Shown here piece by piece: positions 16,389-26,105 of a DNA stretch of 64,000 nucleotides. The DNA is taken from contig NZ_PPEI02000002.1 of NCBI RefSeq assembly GCF_002899895.1, forward strand, positions 744,001 to 808,000, in the 5' to 3' direction. Every line of letters begins with the position of its first letter. Within the stretch, counting starts at the first letter, position 1. A program made the translations under genes and the position numbers. This stretch comes from Chryseobacterium oncorhynchi (lineage in GTDB: Bacteria > Bacteroidota > Bacteroidia > Flavobacteriales > Weeksellaceae). A model generated the notes under the pieces. It was not told the DNA's origin and searched no databases. It was given only the letters and a program-made list of their open reading frames with translations.

Positions 16389-18992
16389 ATGACATCACAA
16401 GAGATACGTCAAAAATTTTTAGACTATTTTAAAAGTAAGGAGCACCTTATCGTTCCTTCGGCTCCTATTGTGCTGAAAGACGACCCTACCCTTATGTTTT
16501 CCAACTCCGGAATGACGCAGTTCAAGGATTTCTTCCTAGGCTACAAAACGCCTACGGCCCCAAGAATTGCCGATACACAGAAGTGTCTGAGAGTTTCAGG
16601 AAAGCACAATGATTTGGATGATGTAGGTAGAGATACTTACCACCACACCATGTTTGAAATGTTAGGAAACTGGTCTTTCGGGGATTACTTCAAAAAAGAG
16701 GCTATTGCTTTTGCCTGGGAATTACTGACTGAAGTATACGGAATTCCAAAAGAAAATTTATATGTAACGATTTTTGAAGGAGATGCTTCTGAAAATCTTG
16801 ACAGAGATCAGGACGCGTATGATTTCTGGAAGTCTCACATTTCTGAGGACAGAATCATCAACGGAAATAAAAAGGATAATTTCTGGGAAATGGGTGAAAG
16901 TGGACCATGCGGGCCATGTTCAGAAATCCATATTGACCTAAGAACACCTGAAGAAAAAGCTCAAGTTTCAGGACTTGAATTAGTGAATAATGACCACCCT
17001 CAGGTTGTTGAGGTATGGAATCTGGTTTTCATGGAATTCAACAGAAAGGCTGATAAGTCTCTGGAAAAACTTCCGGCTCAACACGTAGATACAGGAATGG
17101 GCTTTGAGCGTCTTTGTATGGCACTTCAAGGAAAATCTTCCAACTATGATACAGATGTTTTCACTCCGCTTATTTCTAAAGTTGAGGAACTTTCAGGTAA
17201 AAAATATACTGGAATTTTAGAAGATGAAAAAGATATTGCCATCCGTGTTGTGGTAGACCACATCAGAGCAGTTTCTTTTGCTATTGCAGACGGACAGCTT
17301 CCTTCTAACGGAGGGGCAGGTTATGTGATCAGAAGAATTTTAAGAAGAGGTATTTCTTATTCTTACAGATTCCTTGGAATGAAAGAACCTTTCCTTTATC
17401 AATTGGTTGCTGTTTTACAGGAACAAATGGGGGCTGTTTTCCCTGAACTTGAAAAACAAGGAAAACTGGTTTCTGAAGTTATTAAAAGTGAAGAGGAGTC
17501 TTTCTTAAAAACCATTGAAAACGGATTGATCAGAGTTGAAAAATTAATTCAACAAACCATTGCTGATAATCTAAAGGTATTACCAAGTGAAGAAGTTTTT
17601 GAACTATATGATACTTATGGTTTCCCGGATGACTTAACAAGAATTATTGCTGAGGAAAAGGGATTAACCATTGATGAGGAAGGATTCAAGGCTGAAATGG
17701 AAAAGCAAAAGCAACGTTCCAAGTCAGATTCTGCTCAAAAGGTTTATGACTGGGTAGTTTTAGAAGAGAAACCGGAATCATTCGTAGGATATGACCAGAT
17801 TGAATCTGAAACGTATATTACAAGATACAGAAAGGTAGAAAACAAAGACGGAGAATTTTATCAGGTGGTACTGAGCAGCTCTCCATTCTACCCTGAAGGA
17901 GGTGGACAGGTTGGAGACAAAGGTATTCTGGAAAATGCTTCAGAAAGCTTTGAAGTACTGGAAACCAAAAAGGAAAACGGATTAATCGTTTCATTGATTA
18001 ATGGTCTTCCAAAGGATGCAGGAGCAGTTTTCTATGCTAAAGCAGATGCTACAGACAGAAAGAACTCTCAGGCCAACCACTCTGTAACTCACCTTTTACA
18101 CGAGGCATTAAGAGATGTTTTAGGAACACACGTTGAACAGAAAGGTTCTTACGTAGGTCCTGATTATCTTCGTTTCGACTTCTCTCACTTCAATAAAATG
18201 ACTGAGGAAGAATTGGCTTTAATTGAAGAAAAAGTAAATCATAAGATCAAAGAAAGCATTGCTTTACAGGAGTTCAGAAATATTCCTATTCAGGAGGCTC
18301 TAGAAAAAGGGGCAATGGCTTTATTTGGAGAAAAATATGGTGACAGTGTGAGAATGATCCAGTTTGGGAGTTCTAGAGAACTTTGCGGAGGAACTCACGT
18401 AAAAAATACCAGCGAAATCGGTCATTTCAAAATTACATCTGAAAGTTCTGCTGCGGCAGGAATCAGAAGAATTGAAGCAATTTCAGGTGATAAATCTGAA
18501 GAGTACTTTAATAATCTTGAAAAGCAGATTATTGAACTTTCACAATTGCTGAAATCTAAAGATGTAGTAAGATCTATTGAAAAACTTATTGAGGAAAATG
18601 CTTCATTAAAAGCTGAAGTAGATGCCCTTAAAAAGGAAAAAGCAAAAGGAGAAATCGGTGATTGGAAGACTGCTTATGAGCAGAAAGGCAACAAACAATT
18701 GCTGGTGAAGAAGACTTCCTTGGATGCTGGTTCTGTTAAGGATATTGTATTCCAATTGAAAAGAGAGATCCCAACTTCGGTAACGATCATTCTTTCTGAT
18801 GCAGATGGGAAACCAATGATTACTGTAGGAGTTTCTGATGATCTGGCAGCAGATTATCAGGCTGGAGCTATTGTAAAAGATCTGGCAAAAGAAATCCAAG
18901 GCGGTGGCGGTGGAAACCCAGGCTTTGCAACTGCAGGGGGTAAAAACCTTTCCGGATTGGAAAATGCTTATCAAAAAGCACTGAATATTTAA
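16389..18992 (+). CDS. alaS: Alanine-tRNA ligase
   Basis: 867 residues from the ATG at 16389 (MTSQEIRQKF); the frame is open further upstream but the promoter lies inside that extension. The class II catalytic domain shows HHTMFEMLGNWSFGDYF in the N-terminal 100 residues. The editing domain has the zinc motif HSVTHLLH and later CGGTH, which clear Ser- and Gly-tRNA(Ala). The C-Ala domain ends with GGGGGNPGFATAGG. The enzyme charges tRNA(Ala). Length is normal. A strong hairpin follows the stop codon. Confidence 0.97.
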   Translation: MTSQEIRQKFLDYFKSKEHLIVPSAPIVLKDDPTLMFSNSGMTQFKDFFLGYKTPTAPRIADTQKCLRVSGKHNDLDDVGRDTYHHTMFEMLGNWSFGDYFKKEAIAFAWELLTEVYGIPKENLYVTIFEGDASENLDRDQDAYDFWKSHISEDRIINGNKKDNFWEMGESGPCGPCSEIHIDLRTPEEKAQVSGLELVNNDHPQVVEVWNLVFMEFNRKADKSLEKLPAQHVDTGMGFERLCMALQGKSSNYDTDVFTPLISKVEELSGKKYTGILEDEKDIAIRVVVDHIRAVSFAIADGQLPSNGGAGYVIRRILRRGISYSYRFLGMKEPFLYQLVAVLQEQMGAVFPELEKQGKLVSEVIKSEEESFLKTIENGLIRVEKLIQQTIADNLKVLPSEEVFELYDTYGFPDDLTRIIAEEKGLTIDEEGFKAEMEKQKQRSKSDSAQKVYDWVVLEEKPESFVGYDQIESETYITRYRKVENKDGEFYQVVLSSSPFYPEGGGQVGDKGILENASESFEVLETKKENGLIVSLINGLPKDAGAVFYAKADATDRKNSQANHSVTHLLHEALRDVLGTHVEQKGSYVGPDYLRFDFSHFNKMTEEELALIEEKVNHKIKESIALQEFRNIPIQEALEKGAMALFGEKYGDSVRMIQFGSSRELCGGTHVKNTSEIGHFKITSESSAAAGIRRIEAISGDKSEEYFNNLEKQIIELSQLLKSKDVVRSIEKLIEENASLKAEVDALKKEKAKGEIGDWKTAYEQKGNKQLLVKKTSLDAGSVKDIVFQLKREIPTSVTIILSDADGKPMITVGVSDDLAADYQAGAIVKDLAKEIQGGGGGNPGFATAGGKNLSGLENAYQKALNI

Positions 18993-19011
18993 AAGATATT
19001 TCAAAATATAG

Positions 19012-19047
19012 AAAACTCCTGAATTTAATTTGTTCAGGAGTTTTTTT
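19012..19047 (+). terminator. Terminator after alaS
   Basis: AAAACTCCTGAA pairs with TTCAGGAGTTTT over 12 bp with a 9-base loop and continues into a T-run. It ends the alaS transcript 20 bases after the stop codon. Confidence 0.85.
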
Positions 19048-19210
19048 ATTGGAAATTTCAAAGAATTTCAGAAACACAATCTACACCGTAAGCTTAATCT
19101 TCATTCTGTAGGGAACATCCATTTACTCATTAGATTAAATCAATGTTATACTCTGTTAAAAAACTTTTATACAAGAATAAATATCATTAATTTTGACATA
19201 GTTTTTTTAC

Positions 19211-21607
19211 ATGAAAAGGGGTTTACAATTATTATTTTTCCTGATCTATTTTTTGGGTTATTCGCAACTGAAAATAAAAGTTGTGGATGACACCAATCAA
19301 AAACCTGTGTCTAATGCTAAGGTTTTCTGTGATGATAAAATCCTTGGCTACACCAATGTACAAGGGATTTTAGAGTTTAAAACAGCATGCAGGAATATAG
19401 AAGTCGAAGCGGAATCCTATAAAAGGGAAACAACATCTGTGGAAAGCAGCATGGAGGTTTCTCTTACCAAAAAGTCATCAAAGACGACAGCCATCGAAGC
19501 AGTTATAATTGAAGATAAAAGTGATCCAAGAGCACTGGAAATCCTTAAAAAGGTCAACAAATTATTTAACGAGAACTCTCCAAAAAGCTTAGGCTCCTAT
19601 GCTTATAAATCCTACGAAAAAATCTCCATGGATATTGACGAGGATAGTCTTTCTCAGTTTAATCAGTATTTCAATGACCTTAATATTTTCAAGAAAAAAA
19701 GAGAGAAAGACTCACTGAATAACATCAATGCAAGAAAGATATTTGCAAAAAGTAAACTCTTCCTTTGGGAAAGAGCCCAGGAGTTTTTATATTCCAAAAA
19801 ATATGGGGAGAAGATCAATATTCTGGACAACAGGATTTCTGGTTTAAAGCAGCCGGTTTATGAGATGATTGCTCTTCAGCAAAGTAACAGAGATGTTGTT
19901 CCGGAACAGGTAAAGCCAGAAAACAGGGGCCTCTATAGATTCTTTCTGTCAGATACTATCGAGCTTGACGGAAGAAAAAACTTTGTGATCCGTTTCCGTG
20001 AAGTTAACTACAAAAATCCGGACAGAAAAAGAAAATACAACGGTTCTATTTATATTGATACGGAGACCTACGGAATTAAAAAAATTGAAAATTTCAGTAA
20101 AAATAAGAACGACGGAATTATCACCAGCACCTGGGTATTTTATAATAACAAATGGTTCCTTGCCCATGAAAAAACCAAGCTTAAAATGGGTAAAATGGCT
20201 ATGGATGATAAGGAACATGTTAATAAAAAGGACAAGAAAAGCTTTGGTACCTATGCTTTCCTCACATCAAAATATTTTGACTTTGAATCTCCCATTGAAG
20301 AAAAAGCCCAAGATTTCAAAGGATATACATTCTCTGTAAAAAGTATTGACGGGCATTCTCTGGACCGATACAGAACAGATCCGCTTACTGAAAGAGAACA
20401 AAATACCTATAAGACAATTGACAGCCTTGGCAAAAAATATAAAATTGACAGTAAGGCACAGATTATTTCTGGTTTGCTTAACGGGCAAATCAGGGTAAAA
20501 GCAGTAGATTTTGCAGTAGATGAAATTGCCAACTATAACTCGTATGAGGGTTTCAGACTTGGATTAAAAGCTAAGATTAATGAAAACTTTAACCCGTATT
20601 TTTCTCCTGACTACTATTTTGCCTATGGTGTAAAGGACAGAAGATGGAAGTATGGAATGGGTATAGATGTAAAGACTACATTAAGAAAAAATTCGTTCTT
20701 CAGGTTTGAATTTTATGATGATGTGACAGCTTCAGGAGAGTTTTACAGACGACTTTGGAATTTCAAAATGAGGATGATGAACTTTGGAAACAATCTTAAC
20801 AATGACAAATATTTCCACTTCAAGGGCGCATCTTTGTCTTATCTGAATGATGTTACCAACGGACTTACCCTTGCTCTTGCTGTAAGAAGAAATATTGAAG
20901 AAGCTGAGTTCGATTACCAGTTTAGAGATGGTGAATCTTCATTTAAAAATTTCAACACCCTGTTTACCTTAAAGTATTCCCCGAATTCTACCAACATTAT
21001 GACTCCACAGGGAAAATCCCTGATTGATCAGAAGTATCCGGAGCTTTATTTTAACTATGAACAAAGTTATAAAATGGCAGGCGGAAGTTTCAATTACTCC
21101 CGATTCGATGCTCTTTTTGTACATAATTTTAAAACCCCGATCGGAACTACAGGTTTCAGATTGTATGGCGGTGTAGTTTTGGGTGAAGCTCCAATCTGGA
21201 AGAACTTTACCATGAACGGACTTGCCTCTCCGGGTAAGGATTTCAATTTTAACCTTACTTCATTCCTCGGATTTGCAACACTGGAGGGTGGAAAGTTTTA
21301 TAATGATAAATTCGTTGCCTATTACTTTACCCATAAACTGCCTTTTTACTTCAAAAGCTTTGGACACAATGTTTCCAGCTTCGATTTTGTATTACGTGGA
21401 ACCATTGGAGATATGAAGCATCCGGAGTATCATCAGTTTAAGTTCAAAAAGCTGGACCACCTGTATCAGGAGGTTGGTTTGGAATGGAATAACTTCCTTT
21501 CGAGCTATTTCAATCTGGGATTATTCTACAGAGTGGGCTATTATGCCACCCCTCACTTCAAGGAAAATTTTGCCATCCAGTTCAAATTAAAGTTCCTGGA
21601 ATTTTAA
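19211..21607 (+). CDS. DUF5686 / carboxypeptidase-like regulatory outer-membrane protein
   Basis: 798 residues. A signal peptide covers about residues 1-19 (hydrophobic, then GYSQ). Residues 20-90 look like a carboxypeptidase-regulatory-like Ig domain (IKVVDDTNQKPVSNAKVF), as in TonB-dependent receptors. The rest is DUF5686, and the C-terminal half has alternating aromatic beta strands ending in FAIQFKLKFLEF, typical of an outer-membrane barrel terminating in Phe. The function is unknown. It is transcribed alone or with the two genes downstream. A -7-like TAATTTTG lies at 19188-19195, only 15 bases before the ATG. Confidence 0.88.
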   Translation: MKRGLQLLFFLIYFLGYSQLKIKVVDDTNQKPVSNAKVFCDDKILGYTNVQGILEFKTACRNIEVEAESYKRETTSVESSMEVSLTKKSSKTTAIEAVIIEDKSDPRALEILKKVNKLFNENSPKSLGSYAYKSYEKISMDIDEDSLSQFNQYFNDLNIFKKKREKDSLNNINARKIFAKSKLFLWERAQEFLYSKKYGEKINILDNRISGLKQPVYEMIALQQSNRDVVPEQVKPENRGLYRFFLSDTIELDGRKNFVIRFREVNYKNPDRKRKYNGSIYIDTETYGIKKIENFSKNKNDGIITSTWVFYNNKWFLAHEKTKLKMGKMAMDDKEHVNKKDKKSFGTYAFLTSKYFDFESPIEEKAQDFKGYTFSVKSIDGHSLDRYRTDPLTEREQNTYKTIDSLGKKYKIDSKAQIISGLLNGQIRVKAVDFAVDEIANYNSYEGFRLGLKAKINENFNPYFSPDYYFAYGVKDRRWKYGMGIDVKTTLRKNSFFRFEFYDDVTASGEFYRRLWNFKMRMMNFGNNLNNDKYFHFKGASLSYLNDVTNGLTLALAVRRNIEEAEFDYQFRDGESSFKNFNTLFTLKYSPNSTNIMTPQGKSLIDQKYPELYFNYEQSYKMAGGSFNYSRFDALFVHNFKTPIGTTGFRLYGGVVLGEAPIWKNFTMNGLASPGKDFNFNLTSFLGFATLEGGKFYNDKFVAYYFTHKLPFYFKSFGHNVSSFDFVLRGTIGDMKHPEYHQFKFKKLDHLYQEVGLEWNNFLSSYFNLGLFYRVGYYATPHFKENFAIQFKLKFLEF

Positions 21608-21665
21608 ATTCCAAATCTTTAAGCACCCCATTATACAATACATTATACATCATATATAAGTTACC

Positions 21666-21902
21666 ATGCAGAGAATAGAAATAAAAGCGGAAGCATTTTT
21701 TGAATTATTAAAGTTAAAAGATACTTCCATGTGGGAAATATTTTCACAGATGATAAACGGAGAAGAAAAAGAAATTATATTTTTGGATAATGAAGATAAA
21801 ATTCTCTTCAATTATGTTTTACCTTCTAACCCAGAGAAACTGGAAGAAGACAGAAAAGAGTTTTCAAAGCAATTTGCTGATAAACTAAATCATTTAAATT
21901 AA
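21666..21902 (+). CDS. Small acidic protein upstream of the M28 peptidase
   Basis: 78 residues, not recognised. It has no signal peptide, so it is cytoplasmic. The sequence has a short strand-rich middle (EKEIIFLDNEDKILFNYVLP) between two helices. Its stop codon is 6 bases before the peptidase start, so the two are probably cotranslated. Coding use resembles the neighbours, which supports a real gene rather than chance. Function cannot be given. Confidence 0.6.
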   Translation: MQRIEIKAEAFFELLKLKDTSMWEIFSQMINGEEKEIIFLDNEDKILFNYVLPSNPEKLEEDRKEFSKQFADKLNHLN

Positions 21903-21908
21903 AATCAG

Positions 21909-23378
21909 ATGAATAGAAATTATATTTTTTCCATCTTGAGTATTCTTATATTCAGTATAGGGAATGCTCAAAGCTATAAGAAGCCCTTGGTTTCAGCTAT
22001 CAAGGAGTCTGATCTTAAAAAAGACATGTATGAATTGGCTGCAGATCAATTTTGGGGACGTGAGGCGGGAACCCTTGATGAATTAAAGGTTTCTATGTGG
22101 CTTGCCGACAAAGCAAAGGAAGCGGGAATGAAGCCTGCGGGTGATCATGGTACTTTTTTCCAGTTCTTTGATATGTACAGACATCAGGTAATTCCTCAAA
22201 GCAGCCTGAAAATTGGAGATAATAGTTTAAAGCTATGGAAAGATTATCTTGTGGCAGAGCCTGTAAATGCGTCTCTGGATGCTGAGGTTGTATACGCAGG
22301 AAATGCAGAACCTGAGGATCTTTCTAAATTGAATATCAAAGGAAAAATATTGGCAGTATATGCTTCTGATAAAAATATAGACAAGGAAATGACTCTTTTT
22401 GTAAGAAGATATCCTGGATTTGTAAGAACAAAATACTACAATAAGGCCTATGAACTTGGGGCAAAAGCAATCATCTTTATCACGGATGACCTTTCTGAAC
22501 AAAGCTGGCCAGAAGTTCTTCCCCAAATGACAAGAGGAAGCTATGGCGTAGAGGGATTAAGAGAAAAAATAACGAATAACATCCCTGTTCTTTGGATCAA
22601 AAAAGAAAATGCAGGCTGGGTAAAGAACAACCCCAAAGCTTCTCTTAACCTGATTACGGAAACCTATAAATATCCATCTGTAAATATCATCGGAAAAATT
22701 GAAGGAACAGATCCTGCCCTTAAAGATGAATATGTTCTGCTTAGCGGGCATCAGGACCACGATGGGATCAGACATCCTGTAAAGAATGATACCATCTATA
22801 ACGGAGCTGATGATAATGCCAGTACCTGCGTAGCGATGTTAGCAATGGCAAGAGCCTATAAAAAGCAACCCGGAAAAAGAAGCATGCTGTTTGTTTTTCA
22901 TGGTGCTGAAGAAAGAGGTTTGCTTGGGTCAAGATGGCACGCAGCACATCCTGTTGTTCCAAAAGAGAAAATTGTAGCAGTGCTTAATGGAGATATGATC
23001 GGAAGAAACAGTAATGATGAAGCTGCTTTATTAGGAGGAAATGCACCACATAAAAATTCTGAAGAATTAGTAAAAATGGCAGAGGAAGCCAATAATGAAA
23101 GTACTAAATTCAAATATTTGAAAGATTGGGACTCTCCTAGTCATGCAGAATTCTTTTATTTCCGTAGTGACCATCTTCCTTATGCTAAAATTGGAATTCC
23201 TGCCATATTTTTCACTAGTGTACTGCATGATCAGTACCATACTCCACAGGATGAATCTGAAAACATCAATTACAAAAAGTTATATAAAATGACTGAATGG
23301 ATGTACAGAACTTCTTGGAAAGTAGCTAATGAAGCTGAACGCCCGAAAATTATTTCAAATTTTACCCTTGAAAGATAA
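21909..23378 (+). CDS. Secreted M28-family zinc aminopeptidase
   Basis: 489 residues with a signal peptide (residues 1-20, cleavage near GNA-QS). Two-zinc ligands of M28 are visible: H281 in GHQDHDG, D301 in NGADDNAST, E334/E335 in FHGAEERG, D362 in LNGDMIGRN and a C-terminal His in HDQYHTPQDES. The inserted segment at about 120-260 looks like a PA domain. It removes N-terminal residues from peptides in the periplasm or outside. Monocistronic with the small gene before it and closed by a strong terminator. Confidence 0.94.
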   Translation: MNRNYIFSILSILIFSIGNAQSYKKPLVSAIKESDLKKDMYELAADQFWGREAGTLDELKVSMWLADKAKEAGMKPAGDHGTFFQFFDMYRHQVIPQSSLKIGDNSLKLWKDYLVAEPVNASLDAEVVYAGNAEPEDLSKLNIKGKILAVYASDKNIDKEMTLFVRRYPGFVRTKYYNKAYELGAKAIIFITDDLSEQSWPEVLPQMTRGSYGVEGLREKITNNIPVLWIKKENAGWVKNNPKASLNLITETYKYPSVNIIGKIEGTDPALKDEYVLLSGHQDHDGIRHPVKNDTIYNGADDNASTCVAMLAMARAYKKQPGKRSMLFVFHGAEERGLLGSRWHAAHPVVPKEKIVAVLNGDMIGRNSNDEAALLGGNAPHKNSEELVKMAEEANNESTKFKYLKDWDSPSHAEFFYFRSDHLPYAKIGIPAIFFTSVLHDQYHTPQDESENINYKKLYKMTEWMYRTSWKVANEAERPKIISNFTLER

Positions 23379-23383
23379 ATAAC

Positions 23384-23414
23384 AAAAAAGCTTCACAAAT
23401 TGTGAAGCTTTTTT
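23384..23414. terminator. Bidirectional terminator between M28 peptidase and ilvA
   Basis: AAAAAAGCTTCAC pairs with GTGAAGCTTTTTT over 13 bp with a 5-base loop, flanked by A and T runs, so it works for both the peptidase and the ilv operon. Confidence 0.9.
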
Positions 23415-23442
23415 CATCATAGTGTTTTTAGTAAATGCCTGA

Positions 23443-24705
23443 TTATATAAGTAAATTCATTAGGGACGGGTCATTGTTCAGATAGTTGACAAAGAAATCA
23501 TGTTTCTTCATTTTATCAATTAATGGAGTAAAATCTTCTTTGTGCTTTATGGCAATCCCCACCACTGCTATTCCTTTTTCCTTGGAATTTTTTTGAGTAT
23601 ATTCAAAAAAAGTAATATCATCATTTTGTCCCAAGACATCCATTACAAAGGTTTTCAAAGCTCCGGGACGTTGTGGGAACCTCACCAAAAAATAGTGTTT
23701 TAAGTTGGCATACAACAAGGCTTTTTCCTTGATCTCTTCCATTCGGGTGATATCATTATTGCTCCCACTGATAATGCATACTACATTTTTGCCTTCGATC
23801 TGATCTTTATATTTTTCCAATGCTGCAACGGAAAGTGCTCCCGCAGGTTCCACAACAATGGCATCTTTGTTATACAATGAAAGTATGGTTTCGCACACCA
23901 GGCCCTCCTCTACGGTTGCCATATCATGCAGAACATCTTTACAAAGTTCAAAAGTGAGACTTCCCACCTGTTGTACTGCTGCGCCGTCCACAAATCGGCT
24001 GATTTTTTCAAGAAGTACAGGCTTTCCATTTTCTAAGGCCTTTTTCATACTTGCTGCTGCCGATGGTTCTACTCCAATAATTTTTGTCTGGGGAGATAAT
24101 TCATGAAAGACAGAACATATACCAGCAGCCAATCCTCCTCCTCCTATGGGTACAAAAAGATAATCAATAGGTTCTTCTGCTTGCTCAAGAATTTCCAATG
24201 CTGTGGTGGCCTGCCCTTCAATAATCGCAGGATCATCAAACGGATGAATAAATATTCCGTCTTTTTCCTTACAAAACCTCATCGCAGCATCTTTGGCTTC
24301 GTCAAAAGTGTCTCCGAATAAAATGACTTCAATATCATTCCCACCAAACATTTTCACCTGCTCCAGCTTTTGTCCCGGCGTTGGTAAAGGCATAAAAATA
24401 GTTCCTTTCACTTTCATAGAATTGCAAGCAAAGGCAACTCCCTGAGCATGATTTCCTGCGCTGGCGCAAACAACACCTCTAGAAAGTTCTTCCTGAGACA
24501 TCGTTGCCATTTTATTGTAGGCTCCACGAATTTTATAGGATCTTACTCTTTGAAGATCTTCTCTTTTAAAGCTTATCTTCGCATTATAGACCGTTGACAG
24601 GTTATTATTAACAGCCAAAGGGGTTCTGACGCATACATTTTTGAGCCTTTCTGCAGCACTATAGACATTATCCAAGATGGATAGATAGGTTTCTCCCGTC
24701 CTCAT
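23443..24705 (-). CDS. ilvA: Threonine ammonia-lyase, short form with one ACT domain
   Basis: 420 residues. The PLP lysine is K58 in SYKIRGAYNKM. The glycine-rich phosphate loop appears as PIGGGGLAAG. The C-terminal 85 residues form one ACT-like regulatory domain (HYFLVRFPQRPGALKTF), so this is the shorter IlvA class, against 514 residues in E. coli. The enzyme makes 2-oxobutanoate from threonine, the first step to isoleucine. It is the last gene of the ilv operon, 14 bases after ilvC, before a terminator. Confidence 0.96.
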   Translation of the reverse strand: MRTGETYLSILDNVYSAAERLKNVCVRTPLAVNNNLSTVYNAKISFKREDLQRVRSYKIRGAYNKMATMSQEELSRGVVCASAGNHAQGVAFACNSMKVKGTIFMPLPTPGQKLEQVKMFGGNDIEVILFGDTFDEAKDAAMRFCKEKDGIFIHPFDDPAIIEGQATTALEILEQAEEPIDYLFVPIGGGGLAAGICSVFHELSPQTKIIGVEPSAAASMKKALENGKPVLLEKISRFVDGAAVQQVGSLTFELCKDVLHDMATVEEGLVCETILSLYNKDAIVVEPAGALSVAALEKYKDQIEGKNVVCIISGSNNDITRMEEIKEKALLYANLKHYFLVRFPQRPGALKTFVMDVLGQNDDITFFEYTQKNSKEKGIAVVGIAIKHKEDFTPLIDKMKKHDFFVNYLNNDPSLMNLLI

Positions 24706-24719
24706 TTTCTTTTTTTTGT

Positions 24720-25766
24720 TTAATTATTCTCAGGTCTCAGACTGCGTACCGTTTTTCCGGCTCTCCACATCTCGCTTTCTCTTAATTCGGTTAGCTCTAC
24801 CTCCAGTTTTTCTCTGTAATCCGGCTTACTATTGCTGTCTATGGATCTTTGAGCTTCATTTCCCTGAGCTACGCTGTCATACAGTTCCTCAAATAATGGA
24901 GAAGTGGCATCTCTGAAACGTTTCCACCAATCCAAGGCTCCTCTTTGAGCCGTTGTACTACAGTTGGCATACATCCAATCCATTCCGTTTTCTGCAACCA
25001 AAGGCATTAGTGATTGTGTAAGTTCTTCTACGGTTTCATTAAATGCTTCAGATGGGCTATGTCCGTTTTTCCTTAATACATCATATTGGGCAGCAAATAT
25101 TCCCTGTACCGCACCCATCAAGGTTCCTCTTTCTCCTGCAAGATCACTGTAAACTTCTTTTTTAAAGTTGGTTTCAAATAAATAACCGCTTCCTATGGCA
25201 ATTCCAAGGGCAGTAACTCTTTCCCTAGCTTTTCCTGTGGCATCCTGATATACTGCAAAACTACTGTTCAATCCTCTATCCTGAAGAAACATTCTTCTAA
25301 GTGAAGTTCCTGATCCCTTTGGAGCTACAAGAAAAACATCTACATCTGTTGGCGGAACAATTCCTGTACGTTCATTAAAGGTAATCCCGAATCCATGGGA
25401 GAAATATAATGCCTTTCCGGCAGTAAGGTGTTGTTTTACTTTTGGCCAGTATTCTATTTGTGCGGCATCACTCAGAAGGTAGCAGATGATAGTTCCTTTT
25501 TGTAGAGCTTCTTCTATTTCGAAAAGCGTTTCACCCGGAACAAATCCATCTGCAACAGCCTTATCCCATGATTTTGAATTTTTTCTCTGGCCTACGATGA
25601 CATTAATTCCGTTGTCTTTTTGATTAAGAGCCTGTCCGGGTCCCTGTACACCGTATCCAATTACTGCTACCACTTCATCTTTTAATACTTCCTGAGCTTT
25701 TTTCAAGGGAAACTCTTCTCTTGTTACTACGTTTTCTTCTACTCCTCCAAAATTCAATTTTGCCAT
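24720..25766 (-). CDS. ilvC: Ketol-acid reductoisomerase
   Basis: 348 residues, close to the length of class I enzymes. The Rossmann motif is GYGVQGPG. A basic patch following the second strand (GQRKNSKSW) suggests NADPH use. The C-terminal knot has Mg2+ ligands in the DLAGERGTLMGAVQ segment (E and D) and in VEELTQSL. The enzyme isomerises and reduces acetolactate and acetohydroxybutyrate. It lies fifth in the operon, between ilvN and ilvA. Confidence 0.96.
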   Translation of the reverse strand: MAKLNFGGVEENVVTREEFPLKKAQEVLKDEVVAVIGYGVQGPGQALNQKDNGINVIVGQRKNSKSWDKAVADGFVPGETLFEIEEALQKGTIICYLLSDAAQIEYWPKVKQHLTAGKALYFSHGFGITFNERTGIVPPTDVDVFLVAPKGSGTSLRRMFLQDRGLNSSFAVYQDATGKARERVTALGIAIGSGYLFETNFKKEVYSDLAGERGTLMGAVQGIFAAQYDVLRKNGHSPSEAFNETVEELTQSLMPLVAENGMDWMYANCSTTAQRGALDWWKRFRDATSPLFEELYDSVAQGNEAQRSIDSNSKPDYREKLEVELTELRESEMWRAGKTVRSLRPENN

Positions 25767-25808
25767 TTCTTTTAATTTTATTTGTTATATATGATTTTAA
25801 TTTTCTGC

Positions 25809-26090
25809 TTAACTTGCGTATTCTACTACGGTCAGATGTGGATTTTTATGATAATGAACTTCCAGTATATCTACTTGTTTCTCCATTTGTCTGGTAATCT
25901 TCTGAACAGATTCTTCTGTTTCTTTGATGGTGATAACAAACTTTTTTATCTTGTCTATTTCGGAAGGTCCCATATTGAAATTCATAATTGAAATCCTTCT
26001 TCTTGAAAAAATAGCATTGATCCTGGTGATCAATCCCAAACAATCCTCTGTATAGGCTGTTATGGTATATTCTTTATTTTCTGTTTTCAT
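25809..26090 (-). CDS. ilvN: Acetolactate synthase small subunit, ACT domain only
   Basis: 93 residues. The ACT domain begins with EYTITAYTEDCLGLITRINAIFSRRRISI, giving the usual binding site for valine feedback. Most IlvN/IlvH proteins have about 160 residues with a second C-terminal domain; this one stops after about 90. The size approaches the E. coli IlvM subunit of isozyme II (87 residues). It lies 15 bases after ilvB. Regulation by branched-chain amino acids is likely but the short form leaves open how strongly valine inhibits. Confidence 0.9.
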   Translation of the reverse strand: MKTENKEYTITAYTEDCLGLITRINAIFSRRRISIMNFNMGPSEIDKIKKFVITIKETEESVQKITRQMEKQVDILEVHYHKNPHLTVVEYAS

Positions 26091-26105
26091 TTTTTTATGT
26101 TTGTG

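Noticed and set aside
19030-19290. Plus-strand open frame between alaS and the DUF5686 gene
   Set aside because: It begins inside the alaS terminator and overlaps the signal peptide of the next gene in another frame.
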